64,000 nt of DNA from Flavobacterium pectinovorum. Its GTDB lineage: Bacteria; Bacteroidota; Bacteroidia; Flavobacteriales; Flavobacteriaceae. The notes beneath the pieces were generated by a model, which was not told the origin of the DNA, searched no databases, and saw only the letters and a list, made by a program, of their open reading frames with translations. A program made the position numbers and the translations under genes. Shown here in pieces: positions 1 to 10,383 of this stretch. Each line of letters opens with the position of its first letter. The first letter of the stretch is position 1. The stretch is taken from assembly GCF_006438875.1 (NCBI RefSeq), contig NZ_RCZH01000014.1, positions 1-64,000 on the forward strand. The letters run 5' to 3'.

Positions 1-2950
1 ACCTGTTCCGGCTGTAGCAGTAAACACCAATTGTCCTGCGCCAGTGGTGCAGAAAGGTCCGTTGGCAGACAAGCTTCCTTGTGGTAATGGATTAACCGTT
101 ATTGTTGCCGTGCCTCCAGTAAAACCGGAACTTCTGATACAAGTCGTATTTGTATCGGTAACAGAAACTAAGGTATAAGTTGTCGTGCTTAAAACCGGGG
201 TAACCGATGTTGCAAAAGCTGTCCCGCTGACTACACTATTTGCGGTACGATTTGCTGTTCCATCATTGTAAATTACGGTATAAGATCCTGTTCCGGCTGT
301 AGCAGTAAAGACCAATTGTCCCGCGCCAGTGGTGCAAAAAGGTCCATTGGCTGACAAACTTCCTTGTGGTATTGGGTTGACGGTTATAGTTGCTGAACTT
401 GTTGTGAAACCGGAACTTCTGATACAAGTGGTATTGGTATCGGTAACCGAAACTAACGTATAAGTTGTCGTGCTTAAAACCGGGGTAACCGATGTTGTAA
501 AAGGTGTCCCGCTGACGACACTGTTTGCGGTACGATTTGCGGTTCCGTCATTGTAAATTACGGTATAAGGCCCTGTTCCGGATGTAGCAGTAAAGACCAA
601 TTGTCCGGCACCAGTGGTGCAAAAAGGTCCATTCGCTGACAAACTTCCTTGAGGTATTGGGTTGACGGTTATAGTTGCTGAACTTGTTGTGAAACCGGAA
701 CTTCTGATACAAGTAGTATTGGTATCGGTAACCGAAACTAAAGTATAAGTGGTCGTGCTTAAAACCGGGTTAATCGCTGTTGCAAAAGCTGTCCCACTAA
801 CTACACTGTTTGCGGTACGATTTGCTGTTCCATCATTGTAAATTACGGTATAAGGACCTGTGCCGGCTGTAGCAGTAAAGACCAATTGTCCGGCACCAGT
901 GGTGCAAAAAGGTCCATTGGCAGATAAGCTTCCTTGTGGTAATGGGTTTACAGTTATTGTTGCTGTATTTCCTGTAAAACCGGAACTTCTTACACAAGTG
1001 GTATTGGTGTCGGTAACTGAAACTAAGGTATAAGTTGTCGTGCTTAAAACCGGGGTAATCGCTGTTGCAAATGCTGTCCCGCTAACTACACTGTTTGCTG
1101 TACGATTTGCTGTTCCGTCATTGTAAATTACGGTATAAGGTCCTGTTCCAGCTGTAGCTGTAAAGACCAATTGTCCTGCGCCAGTGGTGCAAAAAGGTCC
1201 GTTGGCAGACAAGCTTCCTTGTGGTAATGGATTTACGGTTATTGTTGCAGTTCCTGTGGTGAAACCGGAACTTCTTACACAAGTGGTATTGGTGTCTGTA
1301 ACCGAAACTAAGGTATAAGTGGTCGTGCTTAAAACCGGGGTAACCGATGTTGTAAAAGGTGTCCCGCTGACGACACTATTTGCGGTACGATTTGCGGTTC
1401 CGTCATTGTAAATTACGGTATAAGGCCCTGTTCCGGATGTAGCAGTAAACACCAATTGTCCGGCGCCAGTGGTGCAAAAAGGTCCATTCGCTGACAAACT
1501 TCCTTGTGGTAATGGGTTGACGGTTATTGTTGCTGCACTTCCCGTAAAACCGGAACTTCTGATACAAGTCGTATTTGTATCGGTAACCGAAACTAACGTA
1601 TAAGTTGTCGTGCTTAAAACCGGGGTAACCGATGTTGCAAATGCTGTCCCGCTGACTACACTATTTGCGGTACGATTTGCTGTTCCGTCATTGTAAATTA
1701 CGGTATAAGGACCTGTTCCGGCTGTAGCAGTAAACACCAATTGTCCTGCGCCAGTGGTGCAGAAAGGTCCGTTGGCAGACAAGCTTCCTTGTGGTAATGG
1801 ATTAACCGTTATTGTTGCCGTGCCTCCAGTAAAACCGGAACTTCTGATACAAGTCGTATTTGTATCGGTAACAGAAACTAAGGTATAAGTTGTCGTGCTT
1901 AAAACCGGGGTAACCGATGTTGCAAATGCTGTCCCGCTGACTACACTATTTGCAGTGCGATTTGCTGTTCCGTCATTGTAAACTATGGTATAAGGACCTG
2001 TTCCAGCTGTAGCAGTAAAGACCAATTGTCCCGCGCCAGTTGTGCAGAAAGGTCCATTCGCTGACAAGCTTCCTTGTGGTAGCGGTCGAACAGTTATTGT
2101 TGCCGTGCCTCCGGTAAAACCGGAACTTCTGATACAAGTAGTATTGGTGTCGGTAACTGAAACTAAGGTGTAAGTGGTCGTGCTTAAAACTGGGGTAATC
2201 GCTGTTGCAAATGCTGTTCCGCTGACTACACTATTTGCGGTGCGATTTGCTGTTCCGTCATTATAAACTATGGTATAAGGACCTGTGCCGACTGTAGCAG
2301 TAAATACTAATTGTCCGGCGCCAGTGGCACAAAAAGGTCCATTGGCAGACAAACTTCCTTGTGGTATTGGGTTGACGGTTATAGTTGCTGAACTTGTTGT
2401 GAAACCGGAACTTCTGATACAAGTAGTATTGGTATCGGTAACCGAAACTAAAGTATAAGTTGTTGTGCTTAAAACTGGGGTAATCGCTGTTGCAAAAGCT
2501 GTCCCGCTTACTACACTGTTTGCTGTACGATTTGCTGTTCCATCATTGTAAATTATGGTATAAGGTCCTGTGCCCGCTGTAGCAGTAAAGACCAATTGTC
2601 CCGCGCCAGTGGTGCAAAAAGGTCCATTGGCAGATAAGCTTCCTTGTGGTAATGGGTTTACAGTTATTGTTGCTGTATTTCCTGTAAAACCGGAACTTCT
2701 TACACAAGTGGTATTGGTGTCTGTAACCGAAACTAAGGTATAAGTTGTCGTGCTTAAAACTGGGGTAATCGCTGTTGCAAATGCTGTCCCGCTAACTACA
2801 CTGTTTGCTGTACGATTTGCTGTTCCGTCATTGTAAATTACGGTATAAGGTCCTGTTCCAGCTGTAGCAGTAAAGACCAATTGTCCCGCGCCAGTGGTGC
2901 AAAAAGGGCCATTGGCAGTCAAGCTTCCTTGTGGCAAAGGGTTAACGGTT
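1..2950 (-). repeat. Tandem 285-bp coding repeats, about 10 copies in the window
   Basis: The marker cctgttccggctgtagcag or a close variant recurs at 2, 287, 572, 857, 1142, 1427, 1712, 1997, 2282, 2567 and 2852, exactly 285 bp apart (95 codons). Units differ by scattered substitutions. Positions 1-100 and 1711-1810 are nearly the same, suggesting a higher-order period of six units. The array continues off the left edge. Confidence 0.95.
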
Positions 2951-4317
2951 ACAGTAGTTGCCGCAGAGTTTGATGCAGTACACGTACCGCTTTGTACCAC
3001 TGCTCTAAATTGTGTAGTTTGAGTAAGTGCCCCTGATGTATATGTTGTAATTCCTGCTGTACTTGCGATAGGTATCCACGTTGAAAACGGAGTTACGGAA
3101 GATTCCCATCTTACAACTGAACCTACATTTCCTGTTAATGATAAAAGTGCACTTGTTGCTCCATTGCAAATTGTAGTACCGCCACCAACTGATCCTTGTA
3201 CTGTTGCTGGTGAAATTGTTACGTTTGTTGTAATTCCAGAAATAGGAGAAACACAAACTCCGGAGGTTAAGGCTGTAACTGCAATTGAACTAGTACCGGC
3301 AGTTGTTAAACCACTAGCTGTAAAAGTTCCTGTACCTGCTGTGCTAACTGTCATTGTTGCGAGCAATCCCGTAGCTGCCGGAGTACCGCGACTATATGTT
3401 ACGGTATAAATACCAACAGGTAAAGATGCCGCACTGGCTGTTACTGTAACTAATGATGTTGGTGATGTGATACAAACATTCGCTGCCGATATTCCTGTAA
3501 TATTATAAATGGGACAAGTATAAGTGACAATCACTTGTCCGTGGGCACCTGTACCACCCAACTGTGGGGAACTTAGTGCAGTTTGCAATCCACCACTACC
3601 GCCACCGCCAGGTGCTCCTCCGGTATTTCCTGGTCCGGTACCTAATAATAATGTAGAAAGAGCCGCCCCTCCAATACCTCCGCCAGTACCACCTGCATTT
3701 CCTCCAGCACCAGATGTAAGCGTTATACCTAGTACAATAGTATTTCCACTTCCTCCCGCTAAACCTGAGGCTGTTGAAATTGAACCAATTGAAGCACTCC
3801 CTAATCCGCCTGCTCCACCAGATGGTGTACCGCCTGCTGTATTGGCTGTACCACCTCCTCCACCAACCGCTAAAATAACTGCTTCAAAACCTTGTACTGT
3901 TGAGCTGCCTCCTGTTGTTCCTGTAGCCGTTGTTCCTGTATTTGCTGCAGCGACTTTAATATTTAAAGGTGTTCCTGATAATGGATTAACTGTTATAAGA
4001 CCATGTGCATATGCTGCACCGCCTCCTCCGCCTGCGCTTCTTCCGTTAAGTAAACCAGAATTACCCGCACCACCACCGGCACCACCGGCACCCCATGCCT
4101 GAATATCCATACTAGAAATTCCTGCCGGAATTACTACTGTGCCATCGGCTGTAAATATATGTGGTGGTTGAGCCCATAATGACGTACACACAAAAGATAA
4201 AACTAAAATTAGTTTAAACTTTGTAAGCACAAGTCTTTTTTTATTTTGCTCATTTAGAAACAGACATTCCATTTGAAATGGAAGAAAAATCAAAAAACTA
4301 AGTAAGATTTTTTTCAT
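1..4317 (-). CDS. Large secreted Ig-repeat adhesin-like protein (3' end outside window)
   Basis: An open frame runs from ATG at 4317 off the left edge, giving at least 1439 residues. The first 50 residues hold two hydrophobic stretches (MKKILLSFLIFLPF and later LILVLSFVCTSLWA followed by Q). An in-frame ATG at 4272 would leave one conventional signal peptide and may be the true start. A glycine-rich region follows (about residues 70-265). Ig-like segments come next, then tandem 95-residue repeats with a PQGSLSANGPFC motif and two Cys per unit, filling positions 1 to about 2950. The paralogues downstream end in a T9SS sorting domain, so this one probably does too, but its end is not visible. 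The likely role is a surface adhesin or matrix protein exported by T9SS; the ligand is unknown. Confidence 0.85.
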   Translation of the reverse strand, partial: MKKILLSFLIFLPFQMECLFLNEQNKKRLVLTKFKLILVLSFVCTSLWAQPPHIFTADGTVVIPAGISSMDIQAWGAGGAGGGAGNSGLLNGRSAGGGGGAAYAHGLITVNPLSGTPLNIKVAAANTGTTATGTTGGSSTVQGFEAVILAVGGGGGTANTAGGTPSGGAGGLGSASIGSISTASGLAGGSGNTIVLGITLTSGAGGNAGGTGGGIGGAALSTLLLGTGPGNTGGAPGGGGSGGLQTALSSPQLGGTGAHGQVIVTYTCPIYNITGISAANVCITSPTSLVTVTASAASLPVGIYTVTYSRGTPAATGLLATMTVSTAGTGTFTASGLTTAGTSSIAVTALTSGVCVSPISGITTNVTISPATVQGSVGGGTTICNGATSALLSLTGNVGSVVRWESSVTPFSTWIPIASTAGITTYTSGALTQTTQFRAVVQSGTCTASNSAATTVTVNPLPQGSLTANGPFCTTGAGQLVFTATAGTGPYTVIYNDGTANRTANSVVSGTAFATAITPVLSTTTYTLVSVTDTNTTCVRSSGFTGNTATITVNPLPQGSLSANGPFCTTGAGQLVFTATAGTGPYTIIYNDGTANRTANSVVSGTAFATAITPVLSTTTYTLVSVTDTNTTCIRSSGFTTSSATITVNPIPQGSLSANGPFCATGAGQLVFTATVGTGPYTIVYNDGTANRTANSVVSGTAFATAITPVLSTTTYTLVSVTDTNTTCIRSSGFTGGTATITVRPLPQGSLSANGPFCTTGAGQLVFTATAGTGPYTIVYNDGTANRTANSVVSGTAFATSVTPVLSTTTYTLVSVTDTNTTCIRSSGFTGGTATITVNPLPQGSLSANGPFCTTGAGQLVFTATAGTGPYTVIYNDGTANRTANSVVSGTAFATSVTPVLSTTTYTLVSVTDTNTTCIRSSGFTGSAATITVNPLPQGSLSANGPFCTTGAGQLVFTATSGTGPYTVIYNDGTANRTANSVVSGTPFTTSVTPVLSTTTYTLVSVTDTNTTCVRSSGFTTGTATITVNPLPQGSLSANGPFCTTGAGQLVFTATAGTGPYTVIYNDGTANRTANSVVSGTAFATAITPVLSTTTYTLVSVTDTNTTCVRSSGFTGNTATITVNPLPQGSLSANGPFCTTGAGQLVFTATAGTGPYTVIYNDGTANRTANSVVSGTAFATAINPVLSTTTYTLVSVTDTNTTCIRSSGFTTSSATITVNPIPQGSLSANGPFCTTGAGQLVFTATSGTGPYTVIYNDGTANRTANSVVSGTPFTTSVTPVLSTTTYTLVSVTDTNTTCIRSSGFTTSSATITVNPIPQGSLSANGPFCTTGAGQLVFTATAGTGSYTVIYNDGTANRTANSVVSGTAFATSVTPVLSTTTYTLVSVTDTNTTCIRSSGFTGGTATITVNPLPQGSLSANGPFCTTGAGQLVFTATAGTG

Positions 4318-4405
4318 AAGAAGGCTTTTAAACAATTAAAAAACAAATCCTTAATTAAATTAAGAATCCTTTTAAAAATTTTTAAATACCATATAAGCGA
4401 AACAG

Positions 4406-4423
4406 GAGCGCTAAAAAACGCTC
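4406..4423 (-). promoter_or_regulatory. Leader hairpin of the adhesin gene starting at 4317
   Basis: GAGCG and CGCTC flank an 8-nt A/T-rich loop about 90 nt upstream of the start codon. The leader of the gene starting at 10198 has a hairpin of the same size at a matching place but with different stem bases, so the structure rather than the sequence may be conserved. Confidence 0.4.
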
Positions 4424-4460
4424 TGAAACCCAGAAAGAAATGTAGAAATAAACGTTAAGT

Positions 4461-4506
4461 ACTTTTTTGTTTATTTAATGGTATTTAAAATTAACAATCA
4501 GTATTT
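4461..4506 (-). promoter_or_regulatory. Upstream element shared with the next adhesin gene
   Basis: This block is almost the same as 10334-10383, including ttttttgtttatttaatg, ggtatttaaa and aacaatcagtattt. It lies 144 bp upstream of its gene, against 136 bp for the other copy. No clear TAnnTTTG box is seen in it. It may be a promoter read by another sigma factor, a regulator site, or simply duplicated leader DNA. The rest of 4318-4742 is AT-rich without a recognisable gene. Confidence 0.45.
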
Positions 4507-4742
4507 AGGCGAATAAAAAACTAAAAAAATGATTTTAGTTTTAAGAGGTAGGCAATAAAATGGTAGTACAACTGGCTTTTATGTATGTTCGTCGACGAAA
4601 ACCTACAACAAGGTACGATTTTATTTACATCGTAAAAACATTTTAACTTAAAGAATTGTATTTTAACATAATGAATCGCTAATATCTTGTTTTAGGAAAA
4701 GTATGTTAATATTAAGAAAATAAGCAGGTTACAGTAGCACGC

Positions 4743-4786
4743 AAAAAAAATCCATTCCTAAAAAAGGAATGGATTCTTGATTTTTT
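4743..4786 (-). terminator. Terminator of the 4799-10198 gene
   Basis: Stem AATCCATTCCT / AGGAATGGATT with flanking A and T runs, just past the stop codon. The same stem sequence recurs at the ends of other adhesin genes in the window. Confidence 0.85.
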
Positions 4787-4798
4787 AAAATATTTAAG

Positions 4799-7700
4799 TT
4801 AAAATATAATCTTTCCGGAGGTCGAATATCCATTATCTAAAACAATCTTAAACAACAAAACCTGATTTCCGGATTGCAAATTTGAGATCACCAATTCGGT
4901 ATTTGTTATTTTATTTTTATGATAAATCATTTTTCCCGAAACATCAAAAAGTACCACTTCTCTAAGTGCTTCTTTGCTTGAGGTTACTTTTATAATTTTA
5001 TCTTTTACAGCAACACGAATATCATTTGCAATATTATCAAAGTCTCCTGTTCCAAGGGTTTTCTTAGTATAAGCAATTGTAAAACGATCGACAAAAGTTC
5101 CTATCGCAGTTGTAAAGGTATAATTGCTTGTCTTTAAATCTGTGAGAATACCTGTCGTTTTATCTTCTAAATAAATGGGCTGACTATTAAATAAACCGTC
5201 AACGTGATCGATTGCAATAGTAAAGTCACCTGCAACTGTTGTTTTATATCCTAACGGAATGCGATCTGTATCTTGAAATGGCAGAGCACGCCCCTGAACG
5301 GTTAATTTTTGCCCTTCATTAATACTGTAAAAGTCTACAAAACTATTGCTGTTCATTGTAGTCGCATCATAATTTACATCCCAACTATTTGATGCTCCTT
5401 CGATATAACCTACTAAAGCCTGTTTGAAAGCTCCCTGCGTATTAGTAAAATTCAACCATAAACGGTTTTTTTCTATGGATCTTGTTTTTATTGTTTTAAA
5501 AAATTGATCGTTGTTTCCGCCTATTCGCATGTCGTTTGTGAACTTAACCATTCCTGGTCCTGAAGCCAGCATAAAGAATGACTGGCAAGCCGCTATTTTG
5601 GGTGTTGGTGGCGGTTCAAATGTTCCGTCAGGCAATCTCGCCCCTGTTGCAATGGATCCGGACAAACTAAAAACTGCATAATCATTAGCCGTATAATCGT
5701 ACGTACCACCTGTCGATGGTGTATTGCTTGGAGGAGAATTGTGTGTCCAAAAATATAGTGCTCCAACATCTACAGATGGTGTAGCGAGATGATTACTATT
5801 AATCAATTCCTCTGCATCTATTGCTGATGGATATGGATTTCCTATCAAACTCCATTTTGTAGCATAAATTTGAACCGAATAATCTCCATTATTCGGAACA
5901 CCTGTAAAAACTGCAGGATAAACTACAGCATTAGTAATTGAAAAAGTTTGTGGCGCTCTTATTGTATAACCTACAGCAGGAACCATTACCCGTGTTCCGT
6001 TTAAACTAATATCCCAAGCAGATGCTTGTGAATTATAGCTGTTGTACTTGTCTAATAATGTATTTGGTGACAAGTCATGAAGCGTATAAGGCTGAACGCT
6101 GTTTGTTATTGGTGTTGACCAATATGTAAAGTCGTAACGACGAACAGGTTCTGTATCTCTGTGATAAATAATGTTTCCTGTATTGACAGCATTTGTTGTT
6201 TGTACTAAACTGGCATTATTCTCAAATATCAGATTGGTTCCAACTGCAGAATCAACATTTAGTGCATTTTCAATTGTTAAAGTATGTCCTGATTTTATTG
6301 TCACATTTTTTCCGGAATCAACTTTACAGGAACATACCTTCAAATCTCCTGTTGATTGGTAATCCGCAGCAAATTCAATCGCGTCCGTAGCTATGGGAGT
6401 ACCTCCTTTTGACCAAACTGTTCCGCCCCAAATATTTGTAACAGGTGCTTTAACCTCCAAACTTATAGTTGGTGACGAAGGACAATTGACACCATCTTCT
6501 ATTGTAAAAATATAATTCCCGGGTATTAAATTAGAAATTGTATAACTGGTTCCCGATGCCGAATACGTTTTGAATACCGTACCGTTTTGAGTAATAATCC
6601 ATGTTGGTGTAGAAAGTAAACCGCTTAACAGGATACTTCCGGTTGGATTACTACAGGTAGGTTGTATAATTGTTCCGGATATTGGCGTTGCTGGCAAAGG
6701 ATTAACGGTTATAGTTCCGGTAGCATTAACAACCCCGCAACCTCCGGATAACGGAATACTATAATGAAAGGTTCCCGATTGTGTTGGTGTTCCACTTATT
6801 GTTATTGTATTGGATGCCCAATTTGCAGAAACTCCTGTTGGCAAATTAACTGTCGTTCCTATTCCCGTTGCTCCGTTGGTGGTATGAGTAATACTTGGCA
6901 TTAGGGTCGAAGAACAGATTGTTGGAGATATTGATGCTGCTCCAACTGTGTTCAGATTTACAACAATTGTTCCAATTGCTTTGATTAAACTGCAACCTCC
7001 TGTTAATGGAATAGTATAATTAAAGGTTCCGGATTGTGTTGGAGTACCACTTATAGTAATTGTATTGGATGCCCAACTTGCAGAAACTCCCGTTGGAAGA
7101 TTTACCGGTGCATTAATTCCCGTTGCTCCGGTAGTGGTATGTGTAATATTGGGCATCAGAGTATTTATACACAATATGGGAGATGAAGAAGCTGCAGTAA
7201 CTGTATTTTCTGCGCTTACAATAACCGGATAAATATCTGTTACTGTATACGGAAGAGAACAAGATGGTGAAGCGGTTACAGTCATTGTCAATGTGACTTG
7301 TTTTCCGGCATCTGCAGGAGCGGCTGTATATGTAGGAGTTAATGTTGTCGCTCCTGCGGAAATTATTCCGGCTCCATCATGTGTCCACAAAATAGTTCCG
7401 TTTGAAGCATTTGCCTCACCCGAAGCCAATGTGACCGATCCGTTTGAACAAGTGCTTTTCGAACCGGAAATAGATACCGTAGGAGCCGCTTGGATATTGA
7501 TCGTATATGATGCCGTTGCAATTTGGGGTTGACAAGAGTTAATACTTGTAACCGTCATGGTTAAAATAACCGTTCTCGCAGCTCCACCCAAAGCAGGAGT
7601 ATAGGTGGGCGTCAATGAAGTATCATTTGTCAATGTACCTGCGCCACCGCTAAAAGTCCATTTTATAGTTCCATTTGTCGCAGATGCACCTGTTACGGTT

Positions 7701-10198
7701 ACGGATTGATTAGAACATATTGTTGTACTTCCTCCTGCAACTGCAGTTGGCAACCCTTCGATAGTCACCACTGATGCCGAAGAATTTGCACTTGTACATC
7801 CTCCGGAATTAACCGCTTTAACCGTGTAACTACCGGCTGCGGCAGCAAATATAATTGTTCCGGTTTCTCCCGTAGACCAAATATAAGTATATGCAGCGTT
7901 AGGAGAATTTACAGAAAGATTTACACCGTCTGTCTGACAAATTGTAGTCGCCGATGGTGAAATAGAAGGAATTCCAGGGACAGTTAATGTCGCAGAACTT
8001 ATTACTAAAGAAGATGTACTCGTACCACAATTATTTGTTGCTCGAATTCTATAGTAATAGGTAGTATTTGTTGATAATCCCGTAATGTTTTTTGTTAGTA
8101 CATTACCAACATTCAAATTATTATAAAGAGCTAATATGTTACTATTAAAATTAGCTCCTGTTTGGGTCGAAACATCAATTATGTAACTTGTCGCACGACT
8201 GGCCACTGACCAATTTGCTGTAAATTGAGTGCAAGTTTGTCCTGTTCCTGCATTGGCTGTAGGAATGCTGGGAGTTCCTGTACCTCCATTTGTAGTACCA
8301 TAAAGAATCACCGATGAATTAGCACTTGTACCACAAGTATTGGTAGCTCTGACTCTGTAATAATAGGTTGTACTGGCATTTAGTCCCGTTACATCAAAAC
8401 TCAGTACATTTCCAACATTTAAACCATTATATGCTGTCAATATATTTGAGTTGAAAGCGCCGCCTGTTTGAGTCGAAACATCTATAATATAACTTGTTGC
8501 TCTTAGAGCTGCGGACCAATTTGCTGTAAATTGAGAACATGTCTGACCTGTACCTGCATTAGCAGTTGGAGTTGCAGGAATTCCCGCAGCTGCATTCACT
8601 GAAGTACTATAAGTTATAACAGACGAACTTGCGCTGGTTGCACAACTGTTTGCCGCTCTAACTCTATAGTAATAATTCGTATTAACAGATAATCCCGTTA
8701 TATCTTTTGTTGTGACATTTCCAACGTTTAAATTATTGTAGCTTCCCAATATATTAGCATTAAAATTGGCGCCTGTTTGCGTTGAAACATCAATTATGTA
8801 ACTTGTTGCATTGGATACTGATCCCCAATTTGCTGTAATTTGTGAGCATGTTTTTCCAGAACCAGCCAATGCGTTTGGCACGGTCGGAGCTACCGTCGTT
8901 GCGTATGTTATAACATTAGAATTAGCACTGACACAAGTTCCATTATAAGCTCTCACTCTATAATAATAAGTATCATTTACCAAACCAGTTACGTTAAACG
9001 TAAGTACATTTCCAACATTACGTGCACTAAAACCTGTAACAAAAGTGGCAAAAGTATTGTCTGTAGAAACATCTAATTCGTAATAAGCTGCTCCCGACAC
9101 TGCTTGCCAATTAGCCGTAATCTGAGTACAGGTTGCGCCTGTACCTGCCAAAGCTACCGGAGCAGTTCCTGATGAATTTACTATAACTGTTGCTAAATTA
9201 TTTATTGTAATTGGTGAAGTACAATTTTCAGAAGCCACAGTACTTGATCCTGATGTTAAACCTGTGACCTTTACAAACTTGGAACCAACAGCTGTAAAAC
9301 CACTGGCGATAAAAGTTCCTGTACCCGCTGTTGCAACGCTCATTGCTGCAGGCGTTTGTGCTACTCCTTGTATTTCATAAGAAACTTTATATAGACCCAT
9401 AGGCAAATTACCTGTCAGAGTAATTTCAGAAGAGCTTCCGGAACAAACATTTACTGCAGATGCGGTCGTACCCGATAAACTATAAGTGGGACAATTATAA
9501 GAAATTATTATTTTTCCATCTCCCCCATCTCCTCCCTTTTGACTGGATTGGAACAAAGAAGATCTACCTCCGCTACCGCCACCTCCCGGTGCATTACCAG
9601 CATTACCAACAGCTGTAACAAAAGCACCTGTAATTGCTATACCTCCTGTTCCTCCACCATTGGCTGCATTTCCACCAGCTCCTGAGCTAATAACGGATCC
9701 GGTATCATCAGTGAAACCGAATTCTCCCGCAAGACCCGGAGCTCCTGCAATAATTGTTGTCCCGACAGATGCTGCAATAGCTCCTCCAAGACCTCCTACA
9801 GGATTGTTCCCATTATTTAAAAGACCTGCTTTACCGCCATCTGCTTTAAGCGCAAATCCTGTTATGGCAGAGAAACCTCCGGAATTTCCATTTGCACCTG
9901 AAACTCCTTTTCCTCCGGCTCCAACGACCACCGTCAACAAAGCTCCTGAAGTTATGGTTAAAGAATTACTTGCAAATGCACCAGCTCCTCCTCCGGAACC
10001 ACCTCTTGCACCATTAAAACCAGGATTAGTCGAGCTGCCTCCAGCCCCACCGGATCCCCAAGCCTTTACATCAATTAAAGTTATTCCTGCAGGACTAACA
10101 AATGTTTGTGAACCGGCAACCGAAAATGTAGTTGTAGTTTGTGCATAGAAAAAAACAGGGAAACAAACCAATAACGGAATAAGTAAAGATTTTTTCAT
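4799..10198 (-). CDS. Secreted multidomain adhesin-like protein with Gly-rich, Fn3-like and T9SS sorting domains
   Basis: 1799 residues. A signal peptide (MKKSLLIPLLVCFPVFFYAQ) is followed by a glycine-rich region (about 45-230). Then come an Ig-like segment and four Fn3-like domains of about 98 residues (about 345-740), each opening with a motif like AGTGQTCTQFTANW. After these are PKD/Ig-like segments (about 745-1000) and two near-identical units with the motif TITISGTPTQSGTF (about 1010-1170). The last 530 residues are the C-terminal module shared with the neighbours (RRYDFTYWSTPI, AACQSFFMLASG, LWLNFTN), ending in a T9SS sorting signal with FDVSGKMIYHKNK and a final GKIIF. The last part resembles what I recall as the Flavobacterium type C sorting signal. 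It is probably exported across the outer membrane and attached or released; the binding partner is unknown. Confidence 0.88.
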   Translation of the reverse strand: MKKSLLIPLLVCFPVFFYAQTTTTFSVAGSQTFVSPAGITLIDVKAWGSGGAGGSSTNPGFNGARGGSGGGAGAFASNSLTITSGALLTVVVGAGGKGVSGANGNSGGFSAITGFALKADGGKAGLLNNGNNPVGGLGGAIAASVGTTIIAGAPGLAGEFGFTDDTGSVISSGAGGNAANGGGTGGIAITGAFVTAVGNAGNAPGGGGSGGRSSLFQSSQKGGDGGDGKIIISYNCPTYSLSGTTASAVNVCSGSSSEITLTGNLPMGLYKVSYEIQGVAQTPAAMSVATAGTGTFIASGFTAVGSKFVKVTGLTSGSSTVASENCTSPITINNLATVIVNSSGTAPVALAGTGATCTQITANWQAVSGAAYYELDVSTDNTFATFVTGFSARNVGNVLTFNVTGLVNDTYYYRVRAYNGTCVSANSNVITYATTVAPTVPNALAGSGKTCSQITANWGSVSNATSYIIDVSTQTGANFNANILGSYNNLNVGNVTTKDITGLSVNTNYYYRVRAANSCATSASSSVITYSTSVNAAAGIPATPTANAGTGQTCSQFTANWSAALRATSYIIDVSTQTGGAFNSNILTAYNGLNVGNVLSFDVTGLNASTTYYYRVRATNTCGTSANSSVILYGTTNGGTGTPSIPTANAGTGQTCTQFTANWSVASRATSYIIDVSTQTGANFNSNILALYNNLNVGNVLTKNITGLSTNTTYYYRIRATNNCGTSTSSLVISSATLTVPGIPSISPSATTICQTDGVNLSVNSPNAAYTYIWSTGETGTIIFAAAAGSYTVKAVNSGGCTSANSSASVVTIEGLPTAVAGGSTTICSNQSVTVTGASATNGTIKWTFSGGAGTLTNDTSLTPTYTPALGGAARTVILTMTVTSINSCQPQIATASYTINIQAAPTVSISGSKSTCSNGSVTLASGEANASNGTILWTHDGAGIISAGATTLTPTYTAAPADAGKQVTLTMTVTASPSCSLPYTVTDIYPVIVSAENTVTAASSSPILCINTLMPNITHTTTGATGINAPVNLPTGVSASWASNTITISGTPTQSGTFNYTIPLTGGCSLIKAIGTIVVNLNTVGAASISPTICSSTLMPSITHTTNGATGIGTTVNLPTGVSANWASNTITISGTPTQSGTFHYSIPLSGGCGVVNATGTITVNPLPATPISGTIIQPTCSNPTGSILLSGLLSTPTWIITQNGTVFKTYSASGTSYTISNLIPGNYIFTIEDGVNCPSSPTISLEVKAPVTNIWGGTVWSKGGTPIATDAIEFAADYQSTGDLKVCSCKVDSGKNVTIKSGHTLTIENALNVDSAVGTNLIFENNASLVQTTNAVNTGNIIYHRDTEPVRRYDFTYWSTPITNSVQPYTLHDLSPNTLLDKYNSYNSQASAWDISLNGTRVMVPAVGYTIRAPQTFSITNAVVYPAVFTGVPNNGDYSVQIYATKWSLIGNPYPSAIDAEELINSNHLATPSVDVGALYFWTHNSPPSNTPSTGGTYDYTANDYAVFSLSGSIATGARLPDGTFEPPPTPKIAACQSFFMLASGPGMVKFTNDMRIGGNNDQFFKTIKTRSIEKNRLWLNFTNTQGAFKQALVGYIEGASNSWDVNYDATTMNSNSFVDFYSINEGQKLTVQGRALPFQDTDRIPLGYKTTVAGDFTIAIDHVDGLFNSQPIYLEDKTTGILTDLKTSNYTFTTAIGTFVDRFTIAYTKKTLGTGDFDNIANDIRVAVKDKIIKVTSSKEALREVVLFDVSGKMIYHKNKITNTELVISNLQSGNQVLLFKIVLDNGYSTSGKIIF

Positions 10199-10279
10199 AT
10201 TATGGCGTTTTAAATCATTAAAAAATCAGATTCAGATGAAAATCATTTTTAAACTATTTAAATACCGCAATTTCGAATC

Positions 10280-10297
10280 AGAACAATAAAAAGTTCT
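10280..10297 (-). promoter_or_regulatory. Leader hairpin of the adhesin gene starting at 10198
   Basis: AGAAC and GTTCT flank an 8-nt A/T-rich loop, with a possible outer TCGA/TCGA pairing, about 82 nt upstream of the ATG. Stem length, loop length and position match the hairpin at 4406-4423, but the stem bases differ. Confidence 0.4.
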
Positions 10298-10333
10298 CGA
10301 AAAATTCCTCTAAAAAAGAAATGACTACGACAT

Positions 10334-10383
10334 ACTTTTTTGTTTATTTAATGTGGTATTTAAATGAAACAATCAGTATTTTT
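10334..10383 (-). promoter_or_regulatory. Second copy of the shared upstream element
   Basis: Near-copy of 4461-4506, at almost the same distance from its start codon. The remaining upstream stretch (10384-10740) is AT-rich and shows no gene or clear signal. Confidence 0.45.

Noticed and set aside
3524..4102. Plus-strand proline-rich open frame of 192 codons
   Set aside because: It is the reverse reading of the glycine-rich region of the minus-strand adhesin. Gly codons read backwards give Pro. The same applies to 9660-10148 and 20464-20958.
6171..6390. Two overlapping plus-strand frames of about 65 codons
   Set aside because: Both lie opposite the conserved C-terminal module of the 4799-10198 gene and have no features of their own.
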